DNA of 64,000 nucleotides, from the NCBI GenBank assembly GCA_021234535.1, contig CM037838.1, positions 20,095,009 to 20,159,008 of the forward strand. The letters run 5' to 3'. Shown here one piece after another: positions 1 through 12,800 of this stretch (position 1 is its first letter; every line of letters starts with the position of its first letter). The translations under genes were made by a program, and so were the position numbers. Under the pieces are notes generated by a model that made no database searches, was not told where the DNA came from, and was given only the letters and a program-made list of their open reading frames with translations. The DNA comes from Stichopus chloronotus. Lineage: Eukaryota; Echinodermata; Holothuroidea; Aspidochirotida; Stichopodidae.

Positions 1-470
1 AATCTTGTAAACATGATATCACAAGAAGAGAAACTTGTACAGATCTTATATTTTAGTCTAATAGTGAAAACCATGTAAACACAATATCACAACTTGGGAA
101 ACTTGTACAGATCTCATACTTGGTATGTGGGTGTACCTTTACAGGATTGGAGGTCCTTGGATTTTGTGGAGGTCAAAGGTCATTTGGGGTCAACAGATCA
201 AAAGATCATTTTGAGTCAAATAGTGAAAACCTTCTAAACACAATATCTCAAGATAGGAAACTAGTAAGGATCTCATATATGGTATGTGGGTGTACCTTAT
301 TCAGTACAAGAAGTATACTTTTTGGGTGGGGTCAAAAGGTCATGTGGCCTTTTGTGTTTGATGGAGGTCAAAGGCTTGTTTGAATTCAATAGGCATCAAT
401 AAGTCAAAACAACCTAGTAAACACAATATCTTAAGGGAAGCTTGTACAGATTTGATATTTATATGTAGGG
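1..470. repeat. Tandem repeat, unit about 160-180 bp, rich in AGGTCA
   Basis: Diverged copies of one unit follow each other. The anchor AAACACAATATC (or a variant) recurs near 8, 77, 235 and 420, and each is followed by GGGAAACTTGTACAGATCT-like sequence. The phrase GGTATGTGGGTGTACCTT occurs at about 122 and 281. Full units are about 159 and 184 bp; the leftmost is shortened to about 70 bp. The array probably continues upstream of the window. The unit contains several AGGTCA-like hexamers. Open frames across it are by-products of the repeat and not genes. Confidence 0.8.
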
Positions 471-1138
471 TTTCTCCTTGGTCTCTGCAGTACTGATGCA
501 GGCGTGCATTTTCAGGTGAATACCTACAGTATCAGTCATCAACTTAGGTCAGCTGATGTGGTTGTGCATCTCAATTGGTGATATGATAAATAGCTGTAAT
601 ATTACAAATAACCAAGCATAGTACACTTACTCACCTTATGGATTATGTTGAATTCTTTAACAAAAATTCCTCATTGTGAAATTATCAAAACCACCACATT
701 TGTGCACTCTGGTTATTATTTTTGTGATGTTAGCATTAACACTGAGGGATAATATCAGGACTTTTCGTGACTTAAAATATTTTTCAGTCCGATTTTGAAG
801 ATTACATTGCTCATGATGGTTCTTATCAACAACAACCAGCCAAGAAAATCATGCTGTAATGCTGTAAGGGCACAAATGATGAGCTGATGAGGAAAATATC
901 TCCTTTCAAGGATTAAAATGTCAAAATTCCAGTGGCCAATTTTCCATACAATGTTTTGGACGGTTTTTTGCCAAAACTGTCAGAGAATGCTTTGGGGAGT
1001 TTCTGTATGTTGAATTTCCTTTGCAGGAAAGATGCAATCTTCAAGTCACAGTGCATACATCTTCAGGGAAACTCATAAAAGTTCCAGAATTCCTCAACAA
1101 AAATTTTTTTATGGTTTTGTCAACAACATTACAGTTCA

Positions 1139-1165
1139 TGCACACACACACACGCACACACACTA
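1139..1165. repeat. (CA)n microsatellite
   Basis: About 13 CA dinucleotides with a single CG interruption, followed by A-rich sequence. It is an intronic simple repeat. Confidence 0.9.
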
Positions 1166-3145
1166 AAATCCTGACTAAACTTTTAGCAACTTGAAAAGAA
1201 AAAGTGAGCAAAAACTAAAACAAAAAAAGAATGAAGATGAAAAAAAAACAAAAAACAATGAGCGAGCAGATGACACGGAAAGAATTTAACGCTGTTGTTG
1301 ATTGATGCAATGCGATGATGTTCGACGGAAACAGAGATTGAGGGTGACGGATGGATGACGGTAAAGATTATTGTAATCTCATTTTAAGACGACGTTGATT
1401 CGAGAGCAGACATGGAGAACTGAAGAAATAATATTATCTTTTAATGGTGAGGATTTGCTGCCCTAAAAATAACAACGGTTTATGCAACAGTAATTAGGTT
1501 GGACTAGTGAATGTCATTGCCAGCTGTTGTGGAAGGGAAAAGTTTTAATTGTACCATGTCTACTTTTAATTAAAGCAGTCATCTGGCTGCAGGTGAAACA
1601 GAATTGTTTGTAGGAGGGTGTAACACCATGCACCAGTAATGACACCTTGCACCCATGAATTTATCAGTTTTCCTTGCCTTTTGTTTTGAGAGAAATCTCA
1701 TCTATCGTGTATAATTTGTCCTACCCCACCCTCACAATGAACCACCTGGTCGCAGATCTTGTATGGATAAAGTTTCTAGATGCCACACATGCCACACAAT
1801 AATTTCTGCTGTGTGAATGTGTCTATGTTTAATAATGCCCTTCTTTACCAGTCATGTGGCCTTGAGTCAACCATTCCCAGCACACTGTGTAGCATACCGT
1901 TGGCGAGCAGGGAAGCATTATACTCTTCAGTTTGATGAAAATACTCATGAAATCAGTTCAGTTAGAGCCTTAAGAAATATCAAAGCTACATTATTGGTCC
2001 AGTTCTGTCAGTTGTTGATATCAACTTCACACCATAGTTTCTTCAAATTTCTAGTCTTTGCAATGTCTGATTTGGATATTCTTCTGTGGAATTCATTTTG
2101 TTGTCAGTGCCTTTTCCGCGATGAGTCTGTTCTTTGAGACACTGGACAGTTTAAATCTGTTCAAAACCTGCGATTTTAACCCATGGTTTTGCAAAATTGT
2201 GCATTGTTCAACCTACCAGTTTAACTTAAGTGAAACCCATCAAAACCCAGTTTACAGCTGTACCAACAGTACCATTGTCCTTGTCATTCAGGTTTGACCT
2301 AGTTAAATGGCTAGGCTTGCTCTGTTCCCTGATTAATCATCTCACAAACGTGTAATTACTCATAATTTTAAAAAATGTCTTCAAGACCATTTTACAATGT
2401 GAATCAAATCATGGACATGTTCACTTGTCATGTTAAACTTTTTGTTTTGAGTCATGGTAAGTAGGATACTTTTTGAGAGTTTGTGTTTCTCTGTAGATTT
2501 GGTAAAACTTACTCATCGCTCTACAGTATTTATCAGACTTTTGCACCCATTGCGATCAGTCTTCACAGTCATTTGTGAGGATGTACATATACTGTACATG
2601 AAACTATCATTATTAAATTTAATATTAGTAATATTGATATATAATAATATGATTAATATTTAACACTAGTGTTGCTTAAATGTTGCTAACTCTGACAGGC
2701 TTTTACTGTACATGATGGTATTTACAGAAGTTTTGGGTGGAAGGGTGAAAAGGAGATGTGGTGAAGTTCTAGAAACTGCAGAGAACATTGCTTTTGAAGT
2801 CTCATTGTCTTCTATTCGCAATGGAAACTGCAACCGCCTCTTGAGAAGATTGCACAAAAACATGTTGTTAGAATAATACCTGTGTACATTGCAGGTTAAT
2901 ATTCACATTCTCTCCTGTTGTGATGTCTATGGTTCAGACTAAAAAAAGTTAAAGTAATTTTATAAATATTTGAAAGATTCTACAGATTCCTCAAGCATAA
3001 TTTAATAAATGCCCTCATCTGATATAGGTACTCCAAGGAAATCTATCAAAAATTTTGTTGAACGAATTTTCAGAAGAGAGGTTGCTGGTGGTCCATGGTG
3101 AATGTTTGTGCCACAGCAGCAGCCAAGAGTGAAATTACTTTGTCA

Positions 3146-3186
3146 GCTGTCACAGTTGTGACAGTTTTTGTGACAACTGTGACAGC
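3146..3186. repeat. Near-perfect inverted repeat (18-bp arms, 5-bp loop)
   Basis: The left arm is GCTGTCACAGTTGTGACA and the right arm is TGTGACAACTGTGACAGC, separated by GTTTT. The arms are complementary at 17 of 18 positions. It lies about 245 bp upstream of the ODAD3 exon at 3431. It could be a transposon end, a small hairpin in the intron RNA, or chance; nothing in the flanks decides this. Confidence 0.8.
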
Positions 3187-3430
3187 TTCTCTTCACAGTA
3201 CAAAAACCTGTTAAATACAGAATTGTTTTCCTTTTTTGCGAAGCTTCCCTTCCGAAATTTATCAGCAAACAGAGAACTTTTTTAGTGGTTCCACAAAACT
3301 TTTAAAAAAGTTAAAAGTAAACCGCTTTTCTACTGATCACTTGTTCTCAACATCCATATGTTCTCCTGTACGTGATTATCGAAGTGCCCCAATTACAACA
3401 GTGCATTCTTTGTGCATCTGTCCCCTTCAG

Positions 3431-3587
3431 TGGTCAGAGGATGTTGGAGGAATTCCAGGCCCATCTGAAGAAGGAAGAGATGAGAAGAGACGACGGCAAA
3501 GGGAAGACGGACAAGGCCAGCAAGATTCTGGTGAACGTCAAAGCCGGCGTTGAGCACTTGGCAGACAAGCTCCAACACATCAAAGCA
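3431..3587 (+). CDS. ODAD3: ODAD3 (CCDC151) internal exon, first of four visible
   Basis: This is an internal exon of a gene identified as outer dynein arm docking complex subunit 3. In that family the protein is part of the axonemal complex (with ODAD1, ODAD2, ODAD4 and calaxin) that attaches outer dynein arms to doublet microtubules in motile cilia. The exon follows a pyrimidine tract ending in TTCAG and ends at GCA|GTAAGT. It starts with the last base of a split codon and finishes on a codon boundary. The reading is GQR then MLEEFQAHLKKEEMRR, then ILVNVKAGVEHLADKLQHIKA: charged, heptad-like and typical of a coiled coil. An alternative acceptor seven bases downstream is possible, but the first is preferred for its tract. 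The family call is from memory of ODAD3 C-terminal sequence and has not been searched. The upstream exons lie off the window. Confidence 0.82.
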
Positions 3588-6144
3588 GTAAGTCGGTCAT
3601 TTTTTGGTGTTGTCCCCCCATCCTCTACTCCTCTTCTTACTTCCCTTCTGCCTATTCAAAGCATTTATTGGTGCCATAAAATCTTCTACATTCAGAAACT
3701 CTCGTTTACATTTGACACTGACTTCCCCGGTGATTTTTGTCACCATGGGTGCCTTGTTGTACCTGCCCCACATGAATCAGTTGCCAAGGATGTGCGGACA
3801 GATTCACTCATGGGAAATGTCTGCTAGCAGCTTTTGTGCCATGTCCAACGACGGAAAAGCAAACCTTGACCTATTTTTTGTTCTTTTCCCCATTGCCTGT
3901 TTCTGTTCTCATGGAAGTCTGCTGATGGAGTCCTACTTCATCAGAGGTTTTGATTTTATTGTCAGAGAATTGTGACTTTTTTTCTTCTTTTTTTATATCG
4001 CCGTGCCTTATATCAAACTATCACGTGTGCCAAACATTATCCCTGATTTATAGGTTTACAGGGCGCAAAGGGATGTCCAGAGGGAACTAAAATTACACTG
4101 ATCGGCATATGTCAGAAACTATTTAACATAATGGTGCCAAGCAGCACCATTGGGCCTCATTAAGCAAGTAACCTTTATCTTAATGGTGACTATGATCCTG
4201 ACGCACTCAATTACCCGAGTGCCAAGCTGTCATCCTTCTCCTGAATACATCTCTCACCATCGTACCTTCGAGGCGATGCTTTTGACGTGCAGCGTCGCCT
4301 GTGTTCATTTTCCCTCTCCCATGTTCCAGTTCTATGTTGGCGTTGAGGCTCCTTCCTGACTATTAGGAGTTATCATCACAGGAGAGTGACTGCTTGATTT
4401 GGTTTTCTCTGTAAACAATGTTTTACCCATTTGAGTCATGGTTTCGTGACCCTGTCTAAGGTCAACCAACCTCCATCTCTCTCCCTTTCTGTATTCCTGT
4501 TAATATGTCCTTACCTTCTTGCCCCTGGTGGTCAATAAATAGAGAATATATAGAAATAAAAACATAGTCATCATCATTGTCGTCATAGTCAAGTTATTAC
4601 CTTTTTTCAACTTTTCAGTTTCAACCAGATCTTTGGCTTTATACAGTTTGATCCTTTTCTGCAGATATCTAAATATATTTTCTTTAGGTGTCTAAAGTAA
4701 ACTGTTTAATTAAAAGTTCATCCATGGCTGGGACTCATGTATCTATTTCACCTTTTAATATCCTTTCAAGATTATGATTCCACCCAAACTTTCCAACTAA
4801 TGAGATTAACACGGGCCCTGCGAGTGTAATTCGCAGATTCTGTTTAGCTCGGTTTCACCGCCCTCCGTGCAAATTGAACGTGCCTTTCCTTCAGTTAATT
4901 TGCGCTGTCATGCAGTATTGATCATGTTTCAAGGTTGACAGCAGATTACAAAACTGTGTCAGACTTTTTTTTTTTCCTTTTTGGTTCCTTCTGATGAAAA
5001 GTGAAGAGGAAAGGAACTGAAGAAGGAAGAGAAAGTGCACTATGATTTGTCAAGCTTTTAGCCACTAGGCCATATGTTCCACTTGCCATGTAGTGAAGAC
5101 CAGAACTAAGTTAGGAAAGTGTCAGGACAGGTAGGGAACATTGCCTGGCTGTTTCATCCGCAAGCCGTTGTTCGAATTGAACAGGTGATATCCCCATTTC
5201 CTCGTCTGTCGTGTACGTTCTCATGTTGAATGATTTTATAAAAAAAAAAAGTTGGAGAAGTTGAAAATGTCGTTTGGCTCGCATCGTTTCTTCCGGTCGT
5301 CGAAGTAAGTAACCAAAAGTAACAGAAGTTTGCAGGCGAGATGCCGCCGCAATTTTTTTTTTTTTAGCTTGGAGCATTTGGATTGGTGGAAGAACTGTGC
5401 CGGAAATGAGGCAGCGGGACTGCAAGTTGTGGTCACAATGGGAAGTAGTGGCCAATATTACAAGGATTGTCTTTTATAATTAGGCATAGGTCTAACAAGA
5501 TGTTTAGCTACCCTCAGATAATTTTTTTTTTATAGTTCTAGATATGGATATTATTTCATTCTTCTGTTAAACTACTGTATTTCTGTTGTGTGACCAACAA
5601 GTGCCATCCATCGTTAGTGCAGCATGGCCTGTGGAAAAATTTCCCTGCTCCCTTTCCAAGCAAAGTTTGCAGCATTTCCTGTGTGTTGGGTTTTTCATAC
5701 ATCTAGTTAGCACAGACTGTACGTTTTGTGCTGGGCAACCTTTTTGAAGAGATTTGCAGAATAATGAAAAATCTTAATGTGGAAGATCTAAGTAGTACCA
5801 TAGAGGGTCAATCTCAATGAAAATTGTTTGTTGTCAGAAAAGGTGCCTGAAGAGTCAGATATTACAAGGGTTGTATGAGAAGCACAATCAGTCTCAGTAA
5901 AGCTGACAAGTCCTACACCTGATTTCACTACCACAGTTGTGTCACAAACCCGTAAAGTGTCCAAACACATAACACAGGCGTTGATATTGTTCTTCATTAG
6001 ATGTGCTCTGAAAATGCAAACTATTTTACTTCCCTGCTGGGATTTTCCGAAAGCTGTTCAATGCAGTACTAACTCCAAAATTGCTTTTCATTTCCAGTAC
6101 ACTTTTTAGAGATATGACTTGCCTCAGACCCGTGTGCCATTCCA

Positions 6145-6193
6145 ACCCCCTCCCCTCCCTCTCCCTCTCCCCCTCCCTTTCCCTCTCCTTCCA
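6145..6193. repeat. Polypyrimidine CCCTCTCC tract
   Basis: Forty-nine bases consisting almost wholly of C and T, in CCCTCTCC-like blocks. Such mirror-like homopyrimidine tracts can form triplex DNA; that is inference from composition. The minus-strand ORF through it is an Arg/Glu low-complexity artefact. Confidence 0.8.
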
Positions 6194-6840
6194 CCATTCC
6201 CTGCCTTCCACTTTGGTATTGTATAATTTGTCTATAGATTCTCCAGAAAATTGAATGCTGTCAAAATTTTACCTGGAAAACTGCTTGTCAGTGAGATATT
6301 GTGCCATGGATAATTAATTAGTTGAATCTTTGTATGAAAAATCTTACTGTAGAAGAACAACTCTTGGAAAGAGGGTTCCAGTGCATCGTAGGTACCATTT
6401 TAACTGTGTTCAGTACTTTGCTGTGAGCATCAATCTAAGTGAAGAACAGATCAGTGTTAGCAAAATTTGTCATTGTTGTGGTGATTGATAAAGTCTGTGT
6501 TGATGTTTTTAACCGAACGACTCAAAAAGAACTTTTCATTCCGTTTAATGATGGCTGCTGTCGTGAGATAGTTTGGACCTCTCATATCCTGTGGACATAG
6601 ATATGTCATGAACCAGTTCTGAAATGTCGCCCTCAGCCTATTTGCCCAGCTGTCACCTGCCACATGAAAAGGTTATGTGGAATCCTGGTATATTAATACC
6701 CCGGCATGACTCTTAATATTCGCCATCTGTGTTACAAACCGGCAGTGATATTCATTAATCATGGGCAAGACATTAATTCCATCTCTGACATATCAGGATG
6801 AAGTTAAGCCTTCCTTTTTTTTTTTTTGGCTTTTCCCCAA

Positions 6841-6865
6841 TCTCTCTCCCTCTCTCTCTCTCTCT
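6841..6865. repeat. (CT)n microsatellite
   Basis: Dinucleotide CT run with one CCC interruption in the ODAD3 intron. Confidence 0.9.
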
Positions 6866-9800
6866 TGTGATAAAAGTTTCACAATGTGTGATGAATTTAT
6901 GATTGGATTCAGTTGAACGCACTTTTAACCGAACAAGTCACCGAAAGTGACATTTTAATCATCATGTAATTTTGTTTCTAATCTACTATTCTGATAAATC
7001 ACCTGCGAGCCACCCATCAAAGGCATATGCTGCCACTCGCAGGGACCTTATTCTCTGAGATTCTGTGCAATAACATCCCTGTGGCTTTTTCATCATGAGT
7101 CTCTCGATGATTTACAATAATTAATAAATCGTGGACCTACATGATCTTTGTGTGTTTGCAGATTGTTTCGAAGCAAAATTTGGTAATATTCGGGATTAAG
7201 TCGGGAAGTGACTTTGATGAAACAGTCCTGAAACAGTCACTCATAAGTTTCGATTGTTATAAATTCATTCTTGAAAAGGTTGCATAATACATTGCAACTG
7301 TTGCCCAACATGCCTGTATATCTTTGTTTTCTTTAATGAGGTTTTTGAAAATACAATACTTCTGTGGTGTTTTTTTTCCTTTCGTCCCAAAGAGTTTCCA
7401 AAGTAATTGTCAAATCTAGTTGTGGTGAACCAAATAGAAAGTGCTGACTTGAGAACTTAAGCTAGCCTTTGATGTCAGAAAGAAGAAAAAAAGGGAAGCT
7501 TGGCCATTGTCAATTTTGGTTACATTCTTTAACATTTTGATGCAACATGGTATTATACAAGGCTAGGTTGTTGACTGTTTCTGGTGTTAAGATGGGTTTG
7601 CAAGGTATATACAGTAATAATGTAGTGATGTTGGGGGGGGGGTGTGTCTGCTACAAGTGGTTCAAGTGGGGGGATATTTTTATAAGATTCCTTTAAGCTC
7701 TTCAGCTGTTTATTTATTATTAATTCCATTTTTCAGTGTCTGAGGAGGCTATGGTTGCAATGTGTCATCCCCGTCCCTTTGAGTGAGTTTTAACTAGAGC
7801 GACGTAATAGTCATCATAAACGTGCAATCAGCCTGGAGTTACTTAAGGCCTTCCAATCCCAATTCTCAGAATTTGTTAAAGGTTCTCATCAGATCATACT
7901 GAGGGCAGTATTGAAAAAGAGCAGGCTTAATTTAGGAGGGGCAAAGAAAAGCATTCCTTGCCATTGAAGATGGCATGTGTTAATGCCAGGAAGGAGAAGA
8001 GCACCTTGTTTAGTCATCATGCACTGTAAGCTGAGAGTCAAACGTCAACAAACGTCGAATCGACGTCGCACCAAGTTAGGACAATGTATCTTAAAGTCGT
8101 CACAAATTTGAGTTTGAAAGGCCAATGTAATTTTCATCTGCTGAACATTGAAATCTGTTTTTTGTTTTAGTTCACATACTGTATCCTCATACCCATAACT
8201 TGTACTTTTTGAGTTTCATTCTTCCAGGTCATTTCCATAGAAATTAAAGAAAAAATTTTTCTTGGAGGTTTCAGAAGGCAAGCGACTCCATAGTTTCCAC
8301 TCAGATGCATTTTTTTCTTAAGTCTTTTGAAAGGTTGCAGATTGATTTGGAAGGAATTCCTCCATAATCAACTATTGATTTAACCCTCAAATAGCAAAGT
8401 TACAGTAAAACATGTCTAGTTTTTATTTTTTTTTTCTACATACGTTTTTCTCACGTTTTTTTTTTTTACTCTCCAATTCTACTCTCTTTTTGACTGCATT
8501 TGAGTGTACAGTGTACTTTCCCACCCAGCCAGCCACGTACAGGAAAGAACCTTAATGATTTGGAGGGCCCCCAGGCAAAGCAAAATTGAAGAAATTCCAC
8601 CCGCAGGGTGTTCTTGGTAGCAGAAGATGCTGTTTTTCTAATTGCAATTAAAAGTATTGTTTAATCATTTGCGTAAGTTTTCCTGCGACTCAGAATCATC
8701 TGCGACCGCGACTCCTCAGTGGGCTCCGGCACGGAAAGTGCCCCGAGCCGGACGAAAAGCAGATGTTACTTCCATATTCTAACTTTTGGGTTTTCAGATC
8801 AGAAAATAAGTTCTTCACTGAAACAAAAAAAAAAGAAAAAGAAGGGAAGTTCAGTGGAACTGCTCTTCTCCTTGTTCGCCTTCTTAGTTCCAGTCTGCTC
8901 TTGCCAGTGGAGTCAGAGACCGAAAGCCAAAAGAGCAGACCTTTTCTTTGTTCCTCCGCTGCATTATGTTTTTATTCTTCCTTGTTTATTCTTGTTATTA
9001 ATTTCATATTCGTTCATGGTCTTCTTTGAGAATGAGAAAGCAAAAAAAAAAAGGACTTTTGCCACATATATAAGATATGATGAATGATTAAATTTCTGAC
9101 CATCTGCAGGCAAACATAAGGTTTTAATATTGGTTAATTTAGTGTCCTATCTTACAATCATGTAAACCGAATTCTTTCCCCATTGGCACGCCATACCTAA
9201 CGCCGCACCTGCCCCCACGCATTTCCGTGGTGACGGTGTCGCTTTCGGTGGAGAGTCAACGCCCTAGACCATCGTGCATGGTGGATTAGCCGAGATGCAG
9301 CTGTGTGTGTATGCGGGCTCCTTGTCACGTGTATATGTCATAGACTTCGACACAGACTTATGCAATGTCCAATTTGCGGATTTCTAGCCCTTAGATTCAA
9401 GCTATCCCATTCTTGCTTGTAAGGCATATATGGTCAAAGTGTGGTGCTGTACTTCAGAGGGTTTGATTTCTACAAAACGCACGTACAATATTCAGGCCAT
9501 GATTTTGAATAAAAAAAATGTTATGGTTGTTTAGAGGACAACAAGATACCTATTTTCAATTGTCCGGAAGGAAATTCAGTCTTGTGCCTATGTTTGTAGT
9601 AGATTAGAGATAAAATTTCAACAGATGTTTTCATATTAATTCTAGATTCATCCTGGATGTGTGTGTTCATGTGTGATTTGTCTTGCAGAATAAAAGCATA
9701 TATGATGGAAGAGAGACCAAAAACTTTACCAAGTGTTGAAATTTGATAATGATGAGATTTGAAAGAGTCGATTGGAGAAGTTCAGAGTTGACTCCATAAA

Positions 9801-12800
9801 AACAGGCTGCTTTTTAATTCTTAGAGATGAAAAAAATGTTTGTCAGTGTCACAAGCAACTTTTGACTTTTGGTTTTCCATACAGAAATTTAACTGTCCCG
9901 GACAATGGACGAACTGTGAAAAGCTGTCACTGCATACATCCATACAGTACCTCCTGAAAAAGATTTACTTTCAGGGTTATACTGTACTTTGAGTAATACC
10001 GAACCAATGGTTAAATACCACACTTCTCTTTCCCAAATCTTGTAAACTTGAGTCTGTTTGCACATTTTTTTTTTCTTTTTGTCGAGTGAAATTGTTTCAG
10101 AATGATACCAAAATTTGGTGACTACAGTATATCTCACATGTGTAAATTTAATAATTACTCCAAACCAAATTTACCTCAGGATTGGATGCATACCAATACA
10201 TGTACTGCTTGATGTCTGTATTCAAATTTCAAAATGTACCTATAGACATTTTCCCAGCTCTCTATGGAGGTACTCAAATTATGTACTGTACAGTTGTCAT
10301 TGTACCTTTGCCATTGACAACCAGGGTTGCTACAGTAGCTGTGGTGGGCAGCTAGGCAGCCCCAACTGGGACTAATTCCCACCTGGCATTCGCAATCAGT
10401 TAACACCTTACCGCCTGGCACTGTTAGTCCACAAAATGTAGTAACTGTGATGAAAGAAGCTGCCTTTTGAGTAAACATAAAGACATTGCAAGTACTTTCC
10501 AATATAACAGTGCCACAGGAACATTGCCCCCGTATCTCACTGTAGTGGGAGCCTCTGGACCCCACCAGAAGTGGCTTTGTCCCTTGCTTGGAGCCTAGTG
10601 CTAAAATTTGTCTAGCTTCAATCCTGTTGGCAACAGACTGTGTACTTTATCACAATTTTAAAAGCTGCTTGCATTTCACTTACACTGGGACTTTTTGAGC
10701 TTTCTTGAAACCACAGCTACATTATGTTACTCCCGTAGCTATTCTTTCAAAACCCAAGAAACCTACAAATTTTTTTTTTTTTGCCAAGTATTCTGTAAGT
10801 GGGTGTGGATACCGTACATGCAAACACTCACTCAGTACATTCGTCAGCTGGGACAAATTCATGGAATCAAATTGGTAGTAATATTATGTCATTTAAAGGA
10901 GAAATTTGCATTGGGACACTTATTTCACACAACTTTCTTGTAAGTGTTGATGTATAGTTTGAAATACAATGCTGACATAAGATATCAAACTAATACATTC
11001 AGTTCCTTTTTTCAGAACCTGAGTTTACTTTAAGTATGCATGATATGGGCAAAGTTTATCATTACTTTGTTGTAGCAGAAGTAACTTAAAAAATTCAAAG
11101 CCGAAAGTTGTAAAAAAGTTTCTCAATTGTTATGTCACCATTTCAAATAAAAATTGTCTAGATATGCTCATATTCTATAGATACTGTATGGTATCTTTCA
11201 GTCACTGTGGTTTGTATTCCCTGCTGTGACAAAAGCAAACTTGCTGCTTGAACATTTACGTTAATAGGAGAACATTAACATTGACAATTTTTATCAAAAA
11301 TACATTTGCAGCATTTCACAGCAAAATTGTAAAACAACAAAAGAGGAGTGTATATACTGGTATAATACTATCTTGGAAAAAACAGGACTATGTATTAAAA
11401 GGAAAGTGAAACATCTTAAAGATACTGGTGACCTTTAAATCACGCCAAAAGTCTTAACTTCGCAACACAGAATTTCACGATACGGATACATGTGCATCAC
11501 AGCCCACATGGTCGTGAGGGACTGGACGTGATTGAATATGGAGCAAAGCTAGAAAAACAGACAGGAAAGTACATTTCGGTGATTACTGTTGTGTCAAATC
11601 GGTGATCGATGAAAGGTTTACAGTACTTCGCAGGGCAGATGTAAAAATGATTAAGGTCAGACTTCGCAGACTGTGGTGACCTTCGCTCGTCGTCCACTTC
11701 TTTGATCAGTCGCGTGCCAATGAACTCTGGGATGTACGGTACTTCTCCGTAGGTATGATGGTGACCGTACTTTCTGGGCTCTCTGTGAAAGCTGGTCTAC
11801 TGGTCGAGATATTTCCAAGTTCAATATGCTGTACAACGTAATTCAGTCAAAATTAGGTGCCAGAGTGACAAAACAGGACTTAAGGAAATGTAAACAAAGT
11901 GACAATCTTTTTATTAGGTAAGAAGTTTAATTCACTCCTGCACTTTCAATGTCTTTTGGCTGTTATTAATGAGACTCTCTTAAAGAGAAAGTTTTGCAAT
12001 AGTGTGCAGATATGTGTGTGTGTGCTGATCGTCTGTAATATGGCACTGTAATCTGCTAGAAATCAATACTTGGTCAGCTTTTCCCATTCTGAAGGTTTGT
12101 TTTTATAGCTTAATGTTATAGTATTTTCCATTTGTCTCTACTGTATACGGCATCCTACTGCAGTAGACAAGTTTCAGAGGGGTGCAGGACCTCTTTCAAA
12201 TGATTCTACAATAAATTGTGAAAAAAAAAAAAAAATGGGCCAAAAGGTTTAACCAAAGGATATTAGATGGCCTTGGACCAATGGGCAAATGGCCTTGTGA
12301 TTCCAGAGCAAGGCATCCAGTATATTAACCAAGATGGGGGAGGGGAAAGCTTTTACTGGAAAACAATTGATGCAGTCGATTTTGACGATTAAGTCGAGGC
12401 AGGTGCAGTGTGCTGAGTCGCATGCTATTGTGTGTCTGAGATGAACTGGAATTCATGTTTGGGGTAACGTTGTTTGAGGCTTGTTTTCGCTCTCTTCTCC
12501 ATTCACTTTGTTTCCTCTCAGTCTCTTAGTCTCACTGGTTTATGTCGATGATTATGATCATAATGAGACCAAAACAAGCACCGTGGAGATGATCCGGTGT
12601 CGTGATGTGCGGTTGTTGAACGTTTATTAGCTGAAAGAAGCAGATGGCCCCGGATAGAACTTAATAAACTTGAAGGACCCATCATTCAAATGTTTGCTTA
12701 TTAAAATCTATTCCAAGGAGAGATTTGTTTCCCCTGTCACCTGGCGTTATTGATTTGTATAACGATATTTTGGCACGAAACACTCAAGACAATTATTAAT

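Larger units (their letters stand above)
471..3430 (+). other. Intronic sequence upstream of the first visible ODAD3 exon
   Basis: This stretch has no exon that I can support. The exon at 3431 begins in the middle of a codon, so the gene must continue upstream, but no open segment here ends with the required two-base phase and reads like the family. A CA microsatellite at about 1139-1165 and a short inverted repeat at 3146-3186 are the only distinct structures. ORFs at 1817-2137 and 2058-2297 show no recognisable domain and no splice logic. Confidence 0.6.

Noticed and set aside
3236..3827. Longer ORFs spanning the first visible exon in two frames
   Set aside because: One is a shadow frame. 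The other contains the true exon but runs into intron on both sides, past a good acceptor at 3430 and donor at 3588.
8719..8750. Short GC-rich hairpin (GGCTCCGGCAC/GTGCCCCGAGCC)
   Set aside because: The stem is imperfect and short, with no evidence of transcription or conservation; it is too weak to list as a feature.
10176..10565. 129-codon minus-strand ORF with several cysteines in an ODAD3 intron
   Set aside because: The cysteine spacing fits no domain I know, there are no matching splice sites, and CpG and codon use look intronic.
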